DNA from: Fervidibacter sinensis
GTDB taxonomy: Bacteria; Armatimonadota; Fervidibacteria; Fervidibacterales; Fervidibacteraceae
Length of the DNA: 64,000 nt
Assembly (NCBI GenBank): GCA_032161045.1
Contig: JAVHTH010000003.1
Reading direction: 5' to 3' (one strand)
The translations under genes were made by a program, and so were the position numbers. Of this stretch, positions 9,612 to 17,402 are shown one piece after another. The stretch's first letter is position 1, and every line of letters starts with the position of its first letter. The notes beneath the pieces are model-generated. The model worked only from the letters and a program-made list of their open reading frames with translations, was not told the origin of the DNA and searched no databases.

Positions 9612-9973
9612 CAAGGTTGAAATGTCAATAGGTCGCCGATTTCCGTTTCCGTCTCAGCGATGCGACCTGCTGGTAACTCTAAAGCCATCACAGCATCTCG
9701 TTCAGTCACAATCCAAACCCGCCAAGGTTGCATGTTGTGCCGAATGGCGACGACGATTCCGTCACGGTTCAAATAGGCAACATCAATTGGGAAACGCATG
9801 AAGCAAGTGTGAACGCCACCGAAAGCGGAAGTCAAGAGCAAACCTTCATCTCGGTCCAAACTCTTCCGTCCCATCAAACCGACAAGCCTTTGCCACCAAG
9901 TTTTCGCTACGAGGCAGCGGTTGCAAATTAGCCTCCCTTTCGTTTCGTTCCAGACTTTCACATAATCCGCCAT
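9590..9973 (-). CDS. DUF192 family protein
   Basis: 127 residues matching DUF192: AKTWWQRLVGLMGRKSL, then GLLLTSAFGGVHTCFMRFPIDV and ALELPAGRI. Members are small beta-rich proteins of unknown function, sometimes exported; no signal peptide is visible here. The ATG at 9973 follows GGTGTG with short spacing, and only 12 nt separate it from the tadC-like stop, so it is probably the last gene of the Tad operon. Its 3' end overlaps the convergent aldo/keto reductase by 22 nt, and the reading frame is intact across that overlap. Confidence 0.85.
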   Translation of the reverse strand: MADYVKVWNETKGRLICNRCLVAKTWWQRLVGLMGRKSLDRDEGLLLTSAFGGVHTCFMRFPIDVAYLNRDGIVVAIRHNMQPWRVWIVTERDAVMALELPAGRIAETETEIGDLLTFQPCQLGSPR

Positions 9974-9985
9974 AATTCACACCGT

Positions 9986-10825
9986 TCAAAAGCCCAAGAA
10001 TTGCAAAAGCCCACTTTGGCGCGCTCTTAAGAGGAGTGGGACGAAAAGGAGCAAGAAAATGACTGGGCAAAAACAAAAAGCGAGTGCTGGTAGCATGAAC
10101 AGAGGCGCCCTCCGTGCCCTTTCCCTCACTTGTTGGAATCGGCGTTCACGAATTGCTTCCGCTTGCGTCCTCAAGACATTTGCGATTGGGATGCCGAAAA
10201 GTTCCGCTTGAGTCAGAGCCGCTGCGAGGATGCGAATATCGTCGCAATTTGTCCGTTCGGCAATTCCCATTAGAGCCAAGTTCCGAGGGCGCCCAATTTG
10301 AACCTCCCACAGGTAGCGTTGAAACTCTTCGGCGAGAGGACCCGGAAACCTTCTCGTAATTCTGTCAATAGCAGCATCCAAACCAAGCCCCGCTTCTACA
10401 CATGTCGCCAACAAATCAACGAAATCTGGTAAGTGCCGCATAATCAGTCTGCACCTTTTTCTTGCCCTTTGGCTCAGCCAAAAATCGGGCGCAGTGAAGC
10501 CAACGACACCGAAGAGCAAAGCCAGTAGCAGACTTTGCAGGATTGTCGCTTTGAAGGCGATACCGAAATAGAAACCGACGAATGGCAGTGTAATCAATCC
10601 GACCAATTTCAGCCCAAACACTTCTTCCGGTCGCAGTCTCCCCGCTAAGCCTGCTCTGTGGATGAGCACCCTCAATCTGGAGCGGCTGGTGGCTGGGACA
10701 AACCTCCCTAAAGTTCTGACAAACCGAGCCAGCAAAGAAACGGCGCGGCGTCTTGAAGTTGCTTGCCTTGCTGGTCTCAGGTTTTCTATTTCAGCAAGCC
10801 GCTCAAGTGGGTTTCGGCGAAACAT
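9986..10825 (-). CDS. TadC-like type II/IV pilus inner-membrane F-family protein
   Basis: 279 residues with hydrophobic segments near residues 70-115 and at the C-terminus, and a cytoplasmic F-type helical domain between them: DFVDLLATCVEAGLGLDAAIDRI, then EEFQRYLWEVQIGRPRNLALMGIAERTN. In Tad systems TadB and TadC form the inner-membrane platform on which the CpaF ATPase acts. The gene starts 3 nt after the stop of the upstream tadB-like gene and has GGAGGG seven nt before the ATG, so the two are translationally close. Paralogy with the neighbour is expected in Tad loci. Confidence 0.9.
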   Translation of the reverse strand: MFRRNPLERLAEIENLRPARQATSRRRAVSLLARFVRTLGRFVPATSRSRLRVLIHRAGLAGRLRPEEVFGLKLVGLITLPFVGFYFGIAFKATILQSLLLALLFGVVGFTAPDFWLSQRARKRCRLIMRHLPDFVDLLATCVEAGLGLDAAIDRITRRFPGPLAEEFQRYLWEVQIGRPRNLALMGIAERTNCDDIRILAAALTQAELFGIPIANVLRTQAEAIRERRFQQVRERARRAPLFMLPALAFCFCPVIFLLLFVPLLLRARQSGLLQFLGF

Positions 10826-10828
10826 TTT

Positions 10829-11887
10829 TCATCCCTCCAGAGTTTCCAAAACTTGCCTCAACCAGAGCCAACCTCCTGCTTCAAGCCCGAGAACTACAAA
10901 CCACGCTTTTAAGCCTGTCGGGTCTGTGAACATGGGTGCTGACCAAGGTTCGCTGCCCGTGATAACGGTAGCGAAATTTGCAAACACGAAAACGAGAATG
11001 GGCAGCCCAAAAGCGAGGGCGAAGGCACTACCTCGCGTGAGCGAAGTTTCCGCACGGATTTCCTGACGCAGCCTGAGCCTATTGCGGACTGTTGACGCCG
11101 CGATATCCAAAAGTCGGGCTAAACTGCCACCAACTTCCCTTTGAACGAGGACCGCAGTCACGACTAACTCCAACTCTGTGCTTGGAACTCGCTCAACCAA
11201 ACCTTGAAGCGCTTCGTCCAAAGATGACCCGAGCGCGATGGCTCGGTTGACAATTGCGAACTCCTCTCTCAAAGGCGGCAGACCCTCCATAGCGACCAAT
11301 TCAACTGCTTGCTGGAAACTCATTCCAGACCTCAATGCGTTTGCCATTAAAGCGAGCGTGTCAGGGAGCACAGCCTCTACGCGGCGGATAAATTGACGCT
11401 GTTTGTAGCGAAGCCAAATTATGACCGCAAGAGGCGAAAACGCGGAGACCAATAAAGCGATGACGAATCGCCACAAGGATGAAATCTGGGGAGAAACGAT
11501 GCTCAAGGATATTGCGGTCAAAGAAAAACCTGCGACTGTCAAAAGCAGTAGGGTCGCTAAAATTGAGCCCACATCCCAATTGACATGTGCCCGCTTTATC
11601 TCCCGTTCTAACCACTGCGCGAAGCGGCGGCGCGAAAGGAGGCGGGAGAGGAGAGGGAAGGGTTCCGAAATTGAGGCAAACCTTTGTTCCCACGCTTCAT
11701 CCAATTCTTCAGGTCGTCTCAACCCCGCAGGGAGTCCGCCATACAACTTCTCCTCTTCCATCCAAAGTTGTCGCAGCCGTTCAATCGGGACGGACCTCGT
11801 CTCAGTCCAAACCCGGTAGCATCCGAAGCAGAACGAAGCCAACCAAATTGACAATGTCACAAGCAGCAAAACATCCAAAAGCGTCAT
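10829..11887 (-). CDS. TadB-like type II/IV pilus inner-membrane F-family protein
   Basis: 352 residues. An N-terminal membrane segment (TLLDVLLLVTLSIWLASFCFG) is followed by a cytoplasmic part, a hydrophobic pair near residues 125-180, the F domain (PDTLALMANALRSGMSFQQAVELVA ... VLVQREVGGSLARLLDIAA) and a C-terminal pair of membrane helices. It pairs with the following tadC-like gene. The ATG at 11887 is preceded by GGGGGA nine nt upstream, so the longer frame from 11968 is not used. The repeat-bearing spacer 11888-12135 separates it from the CpaF-like ATPase gene. Confidence 0.9.
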   Translation of the reverse strand: MTLLDVLLLVTLSIWLASFCFGCYRVWTETRSVPIERLRQLWMEEEKLYGGLPAGLRRPEELDEAWEQRFASISEPFPLLSRLLSRRRFAQWLEREIKRAHVNWDVGSILATLLLLTVAGFSLTAISLSIVSPQISSLWRFVIALLVSAFSPLAVIIWLRYKQRQFIRRVEAVLPDTLALMANALRSGMSFQQAVELVAMEGLPPLREEFAIVNRAIALGSSLDEALQGLVERVPSTELELVVTAVLVQREVGGSLARLLDIAASTVRNRLRLRQEIRAETSLTRGSAFALAFGLPILVFVFANFATVITGSEPWSAPMFTDPTGLKAWFVVLGLEAGGWLWLRQVLETLEG

Positions 11888-11984
11888 GGCTGTCAATCCC
11901 CCACTTGCAGGTAAAAACGATTGGCTTTGCAGAAATCCTCTGCTTGCCATTAACCACAGCCTTCGCAACCGTTGTCCACGACGG

Positions 11985-12075
11985 GCTGTGCTGCAACGAA
12001 TTCGGTAGCGTCGGGGCTGGTCCCCGACGAGAGTTTAACAACCGTCGCCCGCAAGGGGCGACGCTACCATGGAAG
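11985..12075. repeat. GTAGCGTCGGGGCT-type intergenic repeat, copy 1
   Basis: The block runs from about 12006 (GGTAGCGTCGGGGCTGGTCC) through GTTTAACAACCGTCGCCCGC to GGGGCGACGCTACCATGGAA at about 12055-12075. The left and right ends are mutually complementary over about 15 bp, so it can fold into one long hairpin or cruciform. A second copy is at about 59083-59165 and a degenerate one at about 61908-61945. It lies inside the tad operon, between the ATPase gene and the tadB-like gene. Confidence 0.7.
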
Positions 12076-12135
12076 ATTTCTACAGAGCCGAACAATTTTG
12101 TCAAATTGCGCAAGGATCCTTAACCTTGTTGCTCG

Positions 12136-14055
12136 TCAACGCTGGAAAATCGTGAGCGGCAAACGGATACCTCGCTCTGCGAACCTTTCATAGCACTTTG
12201 GTCGCAAACCTGTGGGTCTCAGCCGTCCTCTAATCCGTCCCATCTCGTCAAAGCCTTCATGCTCAAAGACGAACAAATCTTGCATCGTTATGACATCGCC
12301 TTCCATCCCCGTGATTTCGCTAATTTGCATGACTTTCCGCGAACCATCCCTCAACCGAGCCATGTGAACGATTATGTCAATAGCGCCGGCAATTTGCTCT
12401 CGGATAGCCCTCACAGGTAAGTCCATCCCAGCCATCAGGACCATTGTCTCCAACCGAGATAGAGCCTCGCGAGGGTTGTTTGCGTGGATTGTGGTCATAG
12501 AACCTTCGTGCCCTGTGTTCATCGCTTGCAGCATGTCAAGTGCTTCTCCACCCCTGCACTCGCCGACAATTATCCGGTCAGGTCGCATCCTGAGGGCGTT
12601 GCGAACCAAATCGCGGATGGTGACCTCACCAACTCCTTCAATGTTCGGCGGTCTCGCTTCCAACCTGACAACATGGTCTTGACGAAGTTGCAACTCGGCG
12701 GTGTCTTCAATCGTTATGATGCGTTCATCGTTGGGAATGAAAGCAGAGAGGATGTTCAACAGCGTGGTCTTTCCTGAAGCGGTTCCACCAGTGATGAGAA
12801 TGTTCAATTTGGCTTGGACCGCTGCTTGAAGGAATTGAGCAGCCTCAGGCGTGAGGGTCCCGAGCGAAATGATATCGCTCATCGTGAGCGGGTCTCGGGA
12901 GAATTTTCGGATGGTCACACAGGGACCGTTGAGTGAAACCGGCGGTATGACAACATTCACCCGGCTTCCGTCAGGTAACCTCGCATCAACCATTGGGACT
13001 CTCTCGTCAACCCGTTTTCCCAGCGGGAGCAAAATCTTTTCAATGATTCGCATCAAGTGTTGTTCGTCGCGGAATCTAACCCCAGTCAACTCAACTTTGC
13101 CACGCCTTTCAACATAGACTTGAAACGGTCCGTTGACCATGATTTCGGAAATTTCTGGGTCGTCCAGCAAAGGTTGAAGCGGTCCGTAGCCCAAGATTTC
13201 GTTGATCAACGACAGTTGCAGTTGCATCCTTTCTGCGCGCGAGAGCACAAGGTTGCGGGTCGCTACTTCGGAATCAAAAGCGCTCTCCAAAAGCCTTATC
13301 AGTCGGTCGCGTTCATGAAGAAGTGATGGGTCGCGCTCTATGTCTTGCATTAGCCTTTCTTGCAGAGATTGCCGTAATTGGTCAATAGCATCTTGCTGCC
13401 ACTTCTGTCTCTCCATTCGCTGCTGCAGCAAATATGCGAACGGGTTCTCTGGTCCTTTGTCAATTGACAAAGTTGGGGTAGGGGAAAGGGGAGGAACTTT
13501 TGCTCTGACCCGTCCTCCGTCCGGCAATGTTTTGTCTAAAAGCGGGACTCGTTGGTCAATCCTCGCACCCAAAACCTGAGCGATTCGGTTTATGATGCGC
13601 ATCAAGTGATTCTCGTCCCTAAACGCCCAATCGTAACGCTGCATCGTTCCCATGCGTTCTACCCATATCTCGCTTGGTGAATTGACAGTGATGCGCGTAA
13701 CTAAAGGGTCGTTGAGAAGCCTCTCTAAAGGTCCAAACCCCTTGACATCGTTGAGGAACTCTTCAACGAGAAACCGCCTTTCCTCTGGTCGGATAGTCAA
13801 ACCTAACCTCTGGACGGCGTTTGTTATCGCATCGTCAATTAGGTTGCGCAAAGGGATGTCTCCCATTTGCTCTGCACCGGCAGGCAGAGAAGCCAAGACA
13901 TCGTCCATCAATTGATCTCGCAGCGAAAGAAGCCGGTTCTCGGAAGACTGACCTTCGGACGGAAGGCTTTTGCCGTCGGTTGCTATCTTCAACTCCTTTT
14001 CCGAACTTGTCTCGTTGTCTTCCAAGAGTTTTTCAAGGCGGCGGAGAAGAGACAT
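12136..14055 (-). CDS. CpaF/TadA-like secretion ATPase with a duplicated N-terminal domain
   Basis: 639 residues, against about 400-480 for ordinary CpaF. The extra length is a second copy of the N-terminal domain. Copy 1 (about residues 108-192) reads GFGPLERLLNDP ... VNSPSEIWVERMG ... DQRVPLLDKTLPDGGRVR. Copy 2 (about 290-372) reads GYGPLQPLLDDP ... VNGPFQVYVERRG ... DERVPMVDARLPDGSRVN. A charged linker of about 95 residues joins them. The ATPase domain follows with Walker A GGTASGKTT (about 423), IEDTAELQL, Walker B/Asp box DRIIVGECRGGEALD, and TGHEGSMTTIHAN. It powers a Tad-type pilus or secretion platform with the two F proteins downstream. The ATG at 14055 has GGGGGTGA eight nt upstream; a GTG at 14067 is less likely. 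Confidence 0.93.
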   Translation of the reverse strand: MSLLRRLEKLLEDNETSSEKELKIATDGKSLPSEGQSSENRLLSLRDQLMDDVLASLPAGAEQMGDIPLRNLIDDAITNAVQRLGLTIRPEERRFLVEEFLNDVKGFGPLERLLNDPLVTRITVNSPSEIWVERMGTMQRYDWAFRDENHLMRIINRIAQVLGARIDQRVPLLDKTLPDGGRVRAKVPPLSPTPTLSIDKGPENPFAYLLQQRMERQKWQQDAIDQLRQSLQERLMQDIERDPSLLHERDRLIRLLESAFDSEVATRNLVLSRAERMQLQLSLINEILGYGPLQPLLDDPEISEIMVNGPFQVYVERRGKVELTGVRFRDEQHLMRIIEKILLPLGKRVDERVPMVDARLPDGSRVNVVIPPVSLNGPCVTIRKFSRDPLTMSDIISLGTLTPEAAQFLQAAVQAKLNILITGGTASGKTTLLNILSAFIPNDERIITIEDTAELQLRQDHVVRLEARPPNIEGVGEVTIRDLVRNALRMRPDRIIVGECRGGEALDMLQAMNTGHEGSMTTIHANNPREALSRLETMVLMAGMDLPVRAIREQIAGAIDIIVHMARLRDGSRKVMQISEITGMEGDVITMQDLFVFEHEGFDEMGRIRGRLRPTGLRPKCYERFAERGIRLPLTIFQR

Positions 14056-14123
14056 GAAATCGGTCACCCCCGAAAAATCCAGTTTTCGTCCAGCGTCGGT
14101 TCTATTTGCACTTGCTCCCGCAT

Positions 14124-15209
14124 TTAATTTATCGGCTCGTAGACGGAATTTCTTCGCACCGGCGTAAACCCCGCTTCAATGATGAGCCTCCGCAATTCCG
14201 GTTCGGTCAAAACCGATGGACTTTCCGCACCAGCCATGTGGAAAATTTTTTCGTTGACTACTGTCCCATCAAGGTCGTCAGCGCCGAAACTTAATGCGAC
14301 TTGGGCAAGTTTGGGGTCAAGGGAAATCCAGTAGGCTTTGATATGCGGGAAATTGTCAAGCATCAACCTCGCAACGGCAATTTCTCTCAAGTCCTGAACC
14401 CCAGTCGCTGGCTTCCCGCCCAACCGAGTGTTTGCTGGGTGGTAGGCAAGCGGAACAAAGCACATGAACCCCCCGGTCTCATCTTGCAACCGACGAAGCA
14501 TTTCAAAGTGATGCGCTTTTTCCTCAGGTGTTTCAATGTGCCCATAGAGAATCGTCGCGTTGCTTTTTAACCCTAACTGGTGGGCAATTCTGTGAACTTC
14601 AAGCCATTGCTGCGGTGATGCCTTACGGGGGTAGATCAAACAGTGAATCCGCTCTGACAAAACTTCGGCACCGCCTCCGGGCAGCGAACCAAGCCCCGCT
14701 TCAATCAATCGTTCCAAAACTTCGCGAACTGACAAACCGGAGATTTTGCTGAAGAAGAAAATTTCCGTGGCAGTGAAAGCCTTGATGTGCAAGTGCGGGA
14801 AAGCCTCTTTGACACGCCTGACCAATTCCACATAATAGTCAAAGGGCAACTTTGGGTGCAGCCCGCCGACAATATGAACCTCGGTGACTCTATCCCACAA
14901 AATTTGGCTGAGCCGCTCAATATACTCGTCAACGGAAAACTCAAACGCCTCCGGGTCTTTGGGGAATTTGCCGAAGGCGCAAAAGGGGCAACCGGCATAG
15001 CAAATGTTGCTGTAGTTCAAGTGGACATTGACGACATAGTAGGCCTTATCATCATGCCTTTGCCTCCTGACATAATCGGCGAGGTAGCCAAGAGCCAATA
15101 GGTCACGAGTTTGATACAAACGCACGCAATCTTCCACACTTAACCTTACGCCGGCGAAAACTTTCTCGGCAATATCGGCGATTTCCGACCCAATCAACAA
15201 CTCTTGCAT
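14124..15209 (-). CDS. mqnE: Aminofutalosine synthase MqnE (radical SAM)
   Basis: 361 residues. The radical-SAM cluster motif CYAGCPFC (CxxxCxxC) is near residue 73, followed by VHIVGGLHPKLPFDYY and SLPGGGAEVLSERI, which together mark the MqnE/MqnC/CofH group and favour MqnE. MqnE joins 3-(1-carboxyvinyloxy)benzoate to SAM-derived adenosine, giving aminofutalosine in the alternative menaquinone route. The ATG at 15209 follows AGGAGGTG. No other mqn gene lies in the window. The distinction from MqnC was made by motif resemblance only. Confidence 0.87.
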   Translation of the reverse strand: MQELLIGSEIADIAEKVFAGVRLSVEDCVRLYQTRDLLALGYLADYVRRQRHDDKAYYVVNVHLNYSNICYAGCPFCAFGKFPKDPEAFEFSVDEYIERLSQILWDRVTEVHIVGGLHPKLPFDYYVELVRRVKEAFPHLHIKAFTATEIFFFSKISGLSVREVLERLIEAGLGSLPGGGAEVLSERIHCLIYPRKASPQQWLEVHRIAHQLGLKSNATILYGHIETPEEKAHHFEMLRRLQDETGGFMCFVPLAYHPANTRLGGKPATGVQDLREIAVARLMLDNFPHIKAYWISLDPKLAQVALSFGADDLDGTVVNEKIFHMAGAESPSVLTEPELRRLIIEAGFTPVRRNSVYEPIN

Positions 15210-15438
15210 AGCGACACCTCCTTGAACCGCTCAACGAAAAATTTGCCACAAAAGGGTTCGCAGCGAGACACGAAACAAATGGGGAAAAATTCTGGTGAGT
15301 TGAAAAACTTCGTTGCGCGTTCTAAGTTAAGCGTTGCGGATCTTTCGCGCAGGATTTTCACGGCACCGAGGACTTTGAAGTGGGGTTGTAAATGGGCGCT
15401 TCATGTGTTATCCTTTTGCTCAATGGAGGGAAGCCCGA

Positions 15439-16005
15439 ATGAGGGAATTGAGGGAGACAATGCTGGAAAGCGAAACGCTTTACCACGGTCGCTTAATTGG
15501 GTTGCGAAAGGACAAAGTGCAGTTGCCTGATGGAAGGACGAGCACAAGGGAAGTCGTTGTCCATCCCGGTGCCGTCGCAATTGTGCCTTTGCTTGACGAC
15601 GGGAGGGTTGTTTTGGTCAGGCAGTATCGCTACGCAGTCGGGAAAATCCTGATGGAAATACCTGCGGGAACGCTCCATCCTAACGAAACGGCGGAGGAAT
15701 GCGCCTTAAGGGAGTTGCGAGAAGAAATCGGTTACACTGCAGGACGATTAGAGCACTTGACATCTTTATACCTTGCGCCGGGTTACAGCACCGAACTGCT
15801 TCATGTGTTTTTGGCCACAAACCTAAACTCTGAGTCAGGCACAATGGACGAAGACGAATTCATTGAGCCTGTAGCGATACCTCTTGAAGAAGCGATTTCC
15901 CAAATCAGCGAGGGGAAAATTCAAGACGCCAAAACAGTGGCTGCATTGTTGTTGGTTTGGCACAAACAAAAGGCTACCACCAAAGCCGTAAATACGGCAA
16001 CTTAA
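15439..16005 (+). CDS. Nudix hydrolase, ADP-ribose pyrophosphatase-like
   Basis: 188 residues. The Nudix box is complete: GTLHPNETAEECALRELREE followed by IG, matching GX5EX7REUXEEXGU. The upstream VVVHPGAVAIVPLLDDGRVVLVRQYR and downstream TSLYLAPGYSTELLHVF fit the ADP-ribose/nucleotide-sugar pyrophosphatase subgroup, whose members split ADP-ribose into AMP and ribose-5-phosphate. The ATG at 15439 has GGAGGG eight nt upstream; a longer frame from 15403 lacks a site. The gene ends 26 nt before the phosphofructokinase start, so the two are probably cotranscribed. Confidence 0.9.
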   Translation: MRELRETMLESETLYHGRLIGLRKDKVQLPDGRTSTREVVVHPGAVAIVPLLDDGRVVLVRQYRYAVGKILMEIPAGTLHPNETAEECALRELREEIGYTAGRLEHLTSLYLAPGYSTELLHVFLATNLNSESGTMDEDEFIEPVAIPLEEAISQISEGKIQDAKTVAALLLVWHKQKATTKAVNTAT

Positions 16006-16031
16006 CATCGCAGAGAAGGAGGGAAGGAGTT

Positions 16032-17306
16032 ATGCCAGAGCGATTGGGAATTCTCGTTGGAGGCGGTCCAGCACCGGGAATCAACAGCGTGATCAGTGCG
16101 GCGACGATTAAAGCCATCACATCCGGACTTGAAGTCATCGGCATTTATGACGGTTTTGAACATTTGATGAAAGGTCGCACCGACATGGTGCGGCAATTGA
16201 CAATTCCTGATGTTTCTCGCATCCACTTTGACGGCGGCTCAATTTTAAGGACTTCCCGAGCCAATCCCACCAAGAGCCAGCAAGATTTGGAAAACACTGT
16301 CAAGGCTTTGAAGGAGTTAGGCATCCGCCACCTCGTCACTATCGGCGGTGACGACACGGCATTTTCGGCGAGCGAGGTTGTCAAGGCAGCGGGTGGCGCA
16401 ATTAGGGTTGCCCATGTTCCCAAGACCATTGACAATGACTTGCCCTTGCCCGGCGGCATGCCCACCTTCGGTTTTGAAACCGCAAGGCATGTCGGCACGG
16501 AACTCGTCCGCAACTTGATGGAAGATTCGCGAACCACCAACCGCTGGTATTTCGTCGTAGCGATGGGACGCAAGGCTGGTCACTTGGCTCTCGGTATCGG
16601 GAAAGCAGCAGGTGCGACGATCACTGTCATCGGGGAAGAGTTTCCGAAGGAGCGCATTACCTTGGCTGAGGTTTGCGATGTCCTTGAAGGCGCAATTTTG
16701 AAGCGACGAGTTTTAGGGCGAAAAGACGGCGTTGCGGTCATCGCTGAAGGTATTGGCGAGAAGATTGACCCTGAAGAGTTGGCTCAAATTCCGGGTGTTG
16801 AAGTTGAGCGAGACCCTCACGGGCACATTCGGCTGGGTGAAATCCCTTTGGCGACAATCCTCAAGCGTGAAATTCAACGCCGATTCAGAGAACGGGGCGA
16901 AAAGATGACAATCGTTGATGTCACCCTCGGTTACGAATTGCGTTGTGCCCCACCGATCCCCTTTGACATTGACTACACGCGAACCCTCGGTTACGGCGCT
17001 GTTGAGTTCCTTTTGAGTGAGCCAAAAGACGATAAAGTCAAACAGGGCGGGATGGTTTGTCTGGTCGGTGGCAAACTTGAAATCCTGCCCTTTGACGAAC
17101 TGCGCGACCCCGTTACTGGTCGGACGAAAGTTCGCATGGTTGACATCAACTCCGAACATTACCGAGTTGCTCGCGAATACATGATTCGGCTTGAGCGCGA
17201 GGATTTGGAGAACCCAGAGATGTTAGCGAAACTCGCTGATGTTGCGAAAATGACACCCGAGGAGTTCAAGAAGAAGTTTGCCCATGTCGTCGGGTTAGAG
17301 GCTTAA
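16032..17306 (+). CDS. 6-phosphofructokinase, pyrophosphate-type signature
   Basis: 424 residues. The phosphoryl-donor site reads IGGDDT (Asp108) and VPKTIDNDLP (Lys131). In the PFK family these two positions are Gly in ATP enzymes and Asp/Lys in PPi-dependent enzymes, so this one should use pyrophosphate and be reversible. Other family motifs are VGGGPAPGINSVI at the N-terminus, RTSRANP, MGRKAGHLALG, and PPIPFDIDYTRTLGYGAVEFL. GGAGGGAAGGAG lies just before the ATG at 16032; an in-frame start at 15957 would overlap the Nudix gene and lacks a site. It catalyses fructose-6-phosphate/fructose-1,6-bisphosphate interconversion in glycolysis and gluconeogenesis. Confidence 0.92.
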   Translation: MPERLGILVGGGPAPGINSVISAATIKAITSGLEVIGIYDGFEHLMKGRTDMVRQLTIPDVSRIHFDGGSILRTSRANPTKSQQDLENTVKALKELGIRHLVTIGGDDTAFSASEVVKAAGGAIRVAHVPKTIDNDLPLPGGMPTFGFETARHVGTELVRNLMEDSRTTNRWYFVVAMGRKAGHLALGIGKAAGATITVIGEEFPKERITLAEVCDVLEGAILKRRVLGRKDGVAVIAEGIGEKIDPEELAQIPGVEVERDPHGHIRLGEIPLATILKREIQRRFRERGEKMTIVDVTLGYELRCAPPIPFDIDYTRTLGYGAVEFLLSEPKDDKVKQGGMVCLVGGKLEILPFDELRDPVTGRTKVRMVDINSEHYRVAREYMIRLEREDLENPEMLAKLADVAKMTPEEFKKKFAHVVGLEA

Positions 17307-17346
17307 AGGCAGAAGGAAACGGACGGGGCGGCAAAACCGCCTCGGA

Positions 17347-17375
17347 GGGTGGGGTGATTTTCCATCGCCCCACCC
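17347..17375 (+). terminator. Strong hairpin after the phosphofructokinase gene
   Basis: GGGTGGGGTGA pairs with TCGCCCCACCC across a short T-rich loop (10 of 11 positions). A second smaller hairpin, GGCGG/CCGCC, is just upstream. There is no long T-run after the stem, so it could be an imperfect terminator or a processing/stability element ahead of the next gene. Confidence 0.5.
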
Positions 17376-17402
17376 TTGACGATTTTCGGAGGGATGCGTT
17401 TA

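Noticed and set aside
15210..15438. tRNA or other structured RNA upstream of the Nudix gene
   Set aside because: No cloverleaf or GGTTCGAAT-type T-arm could be found here or in the other large spacers.
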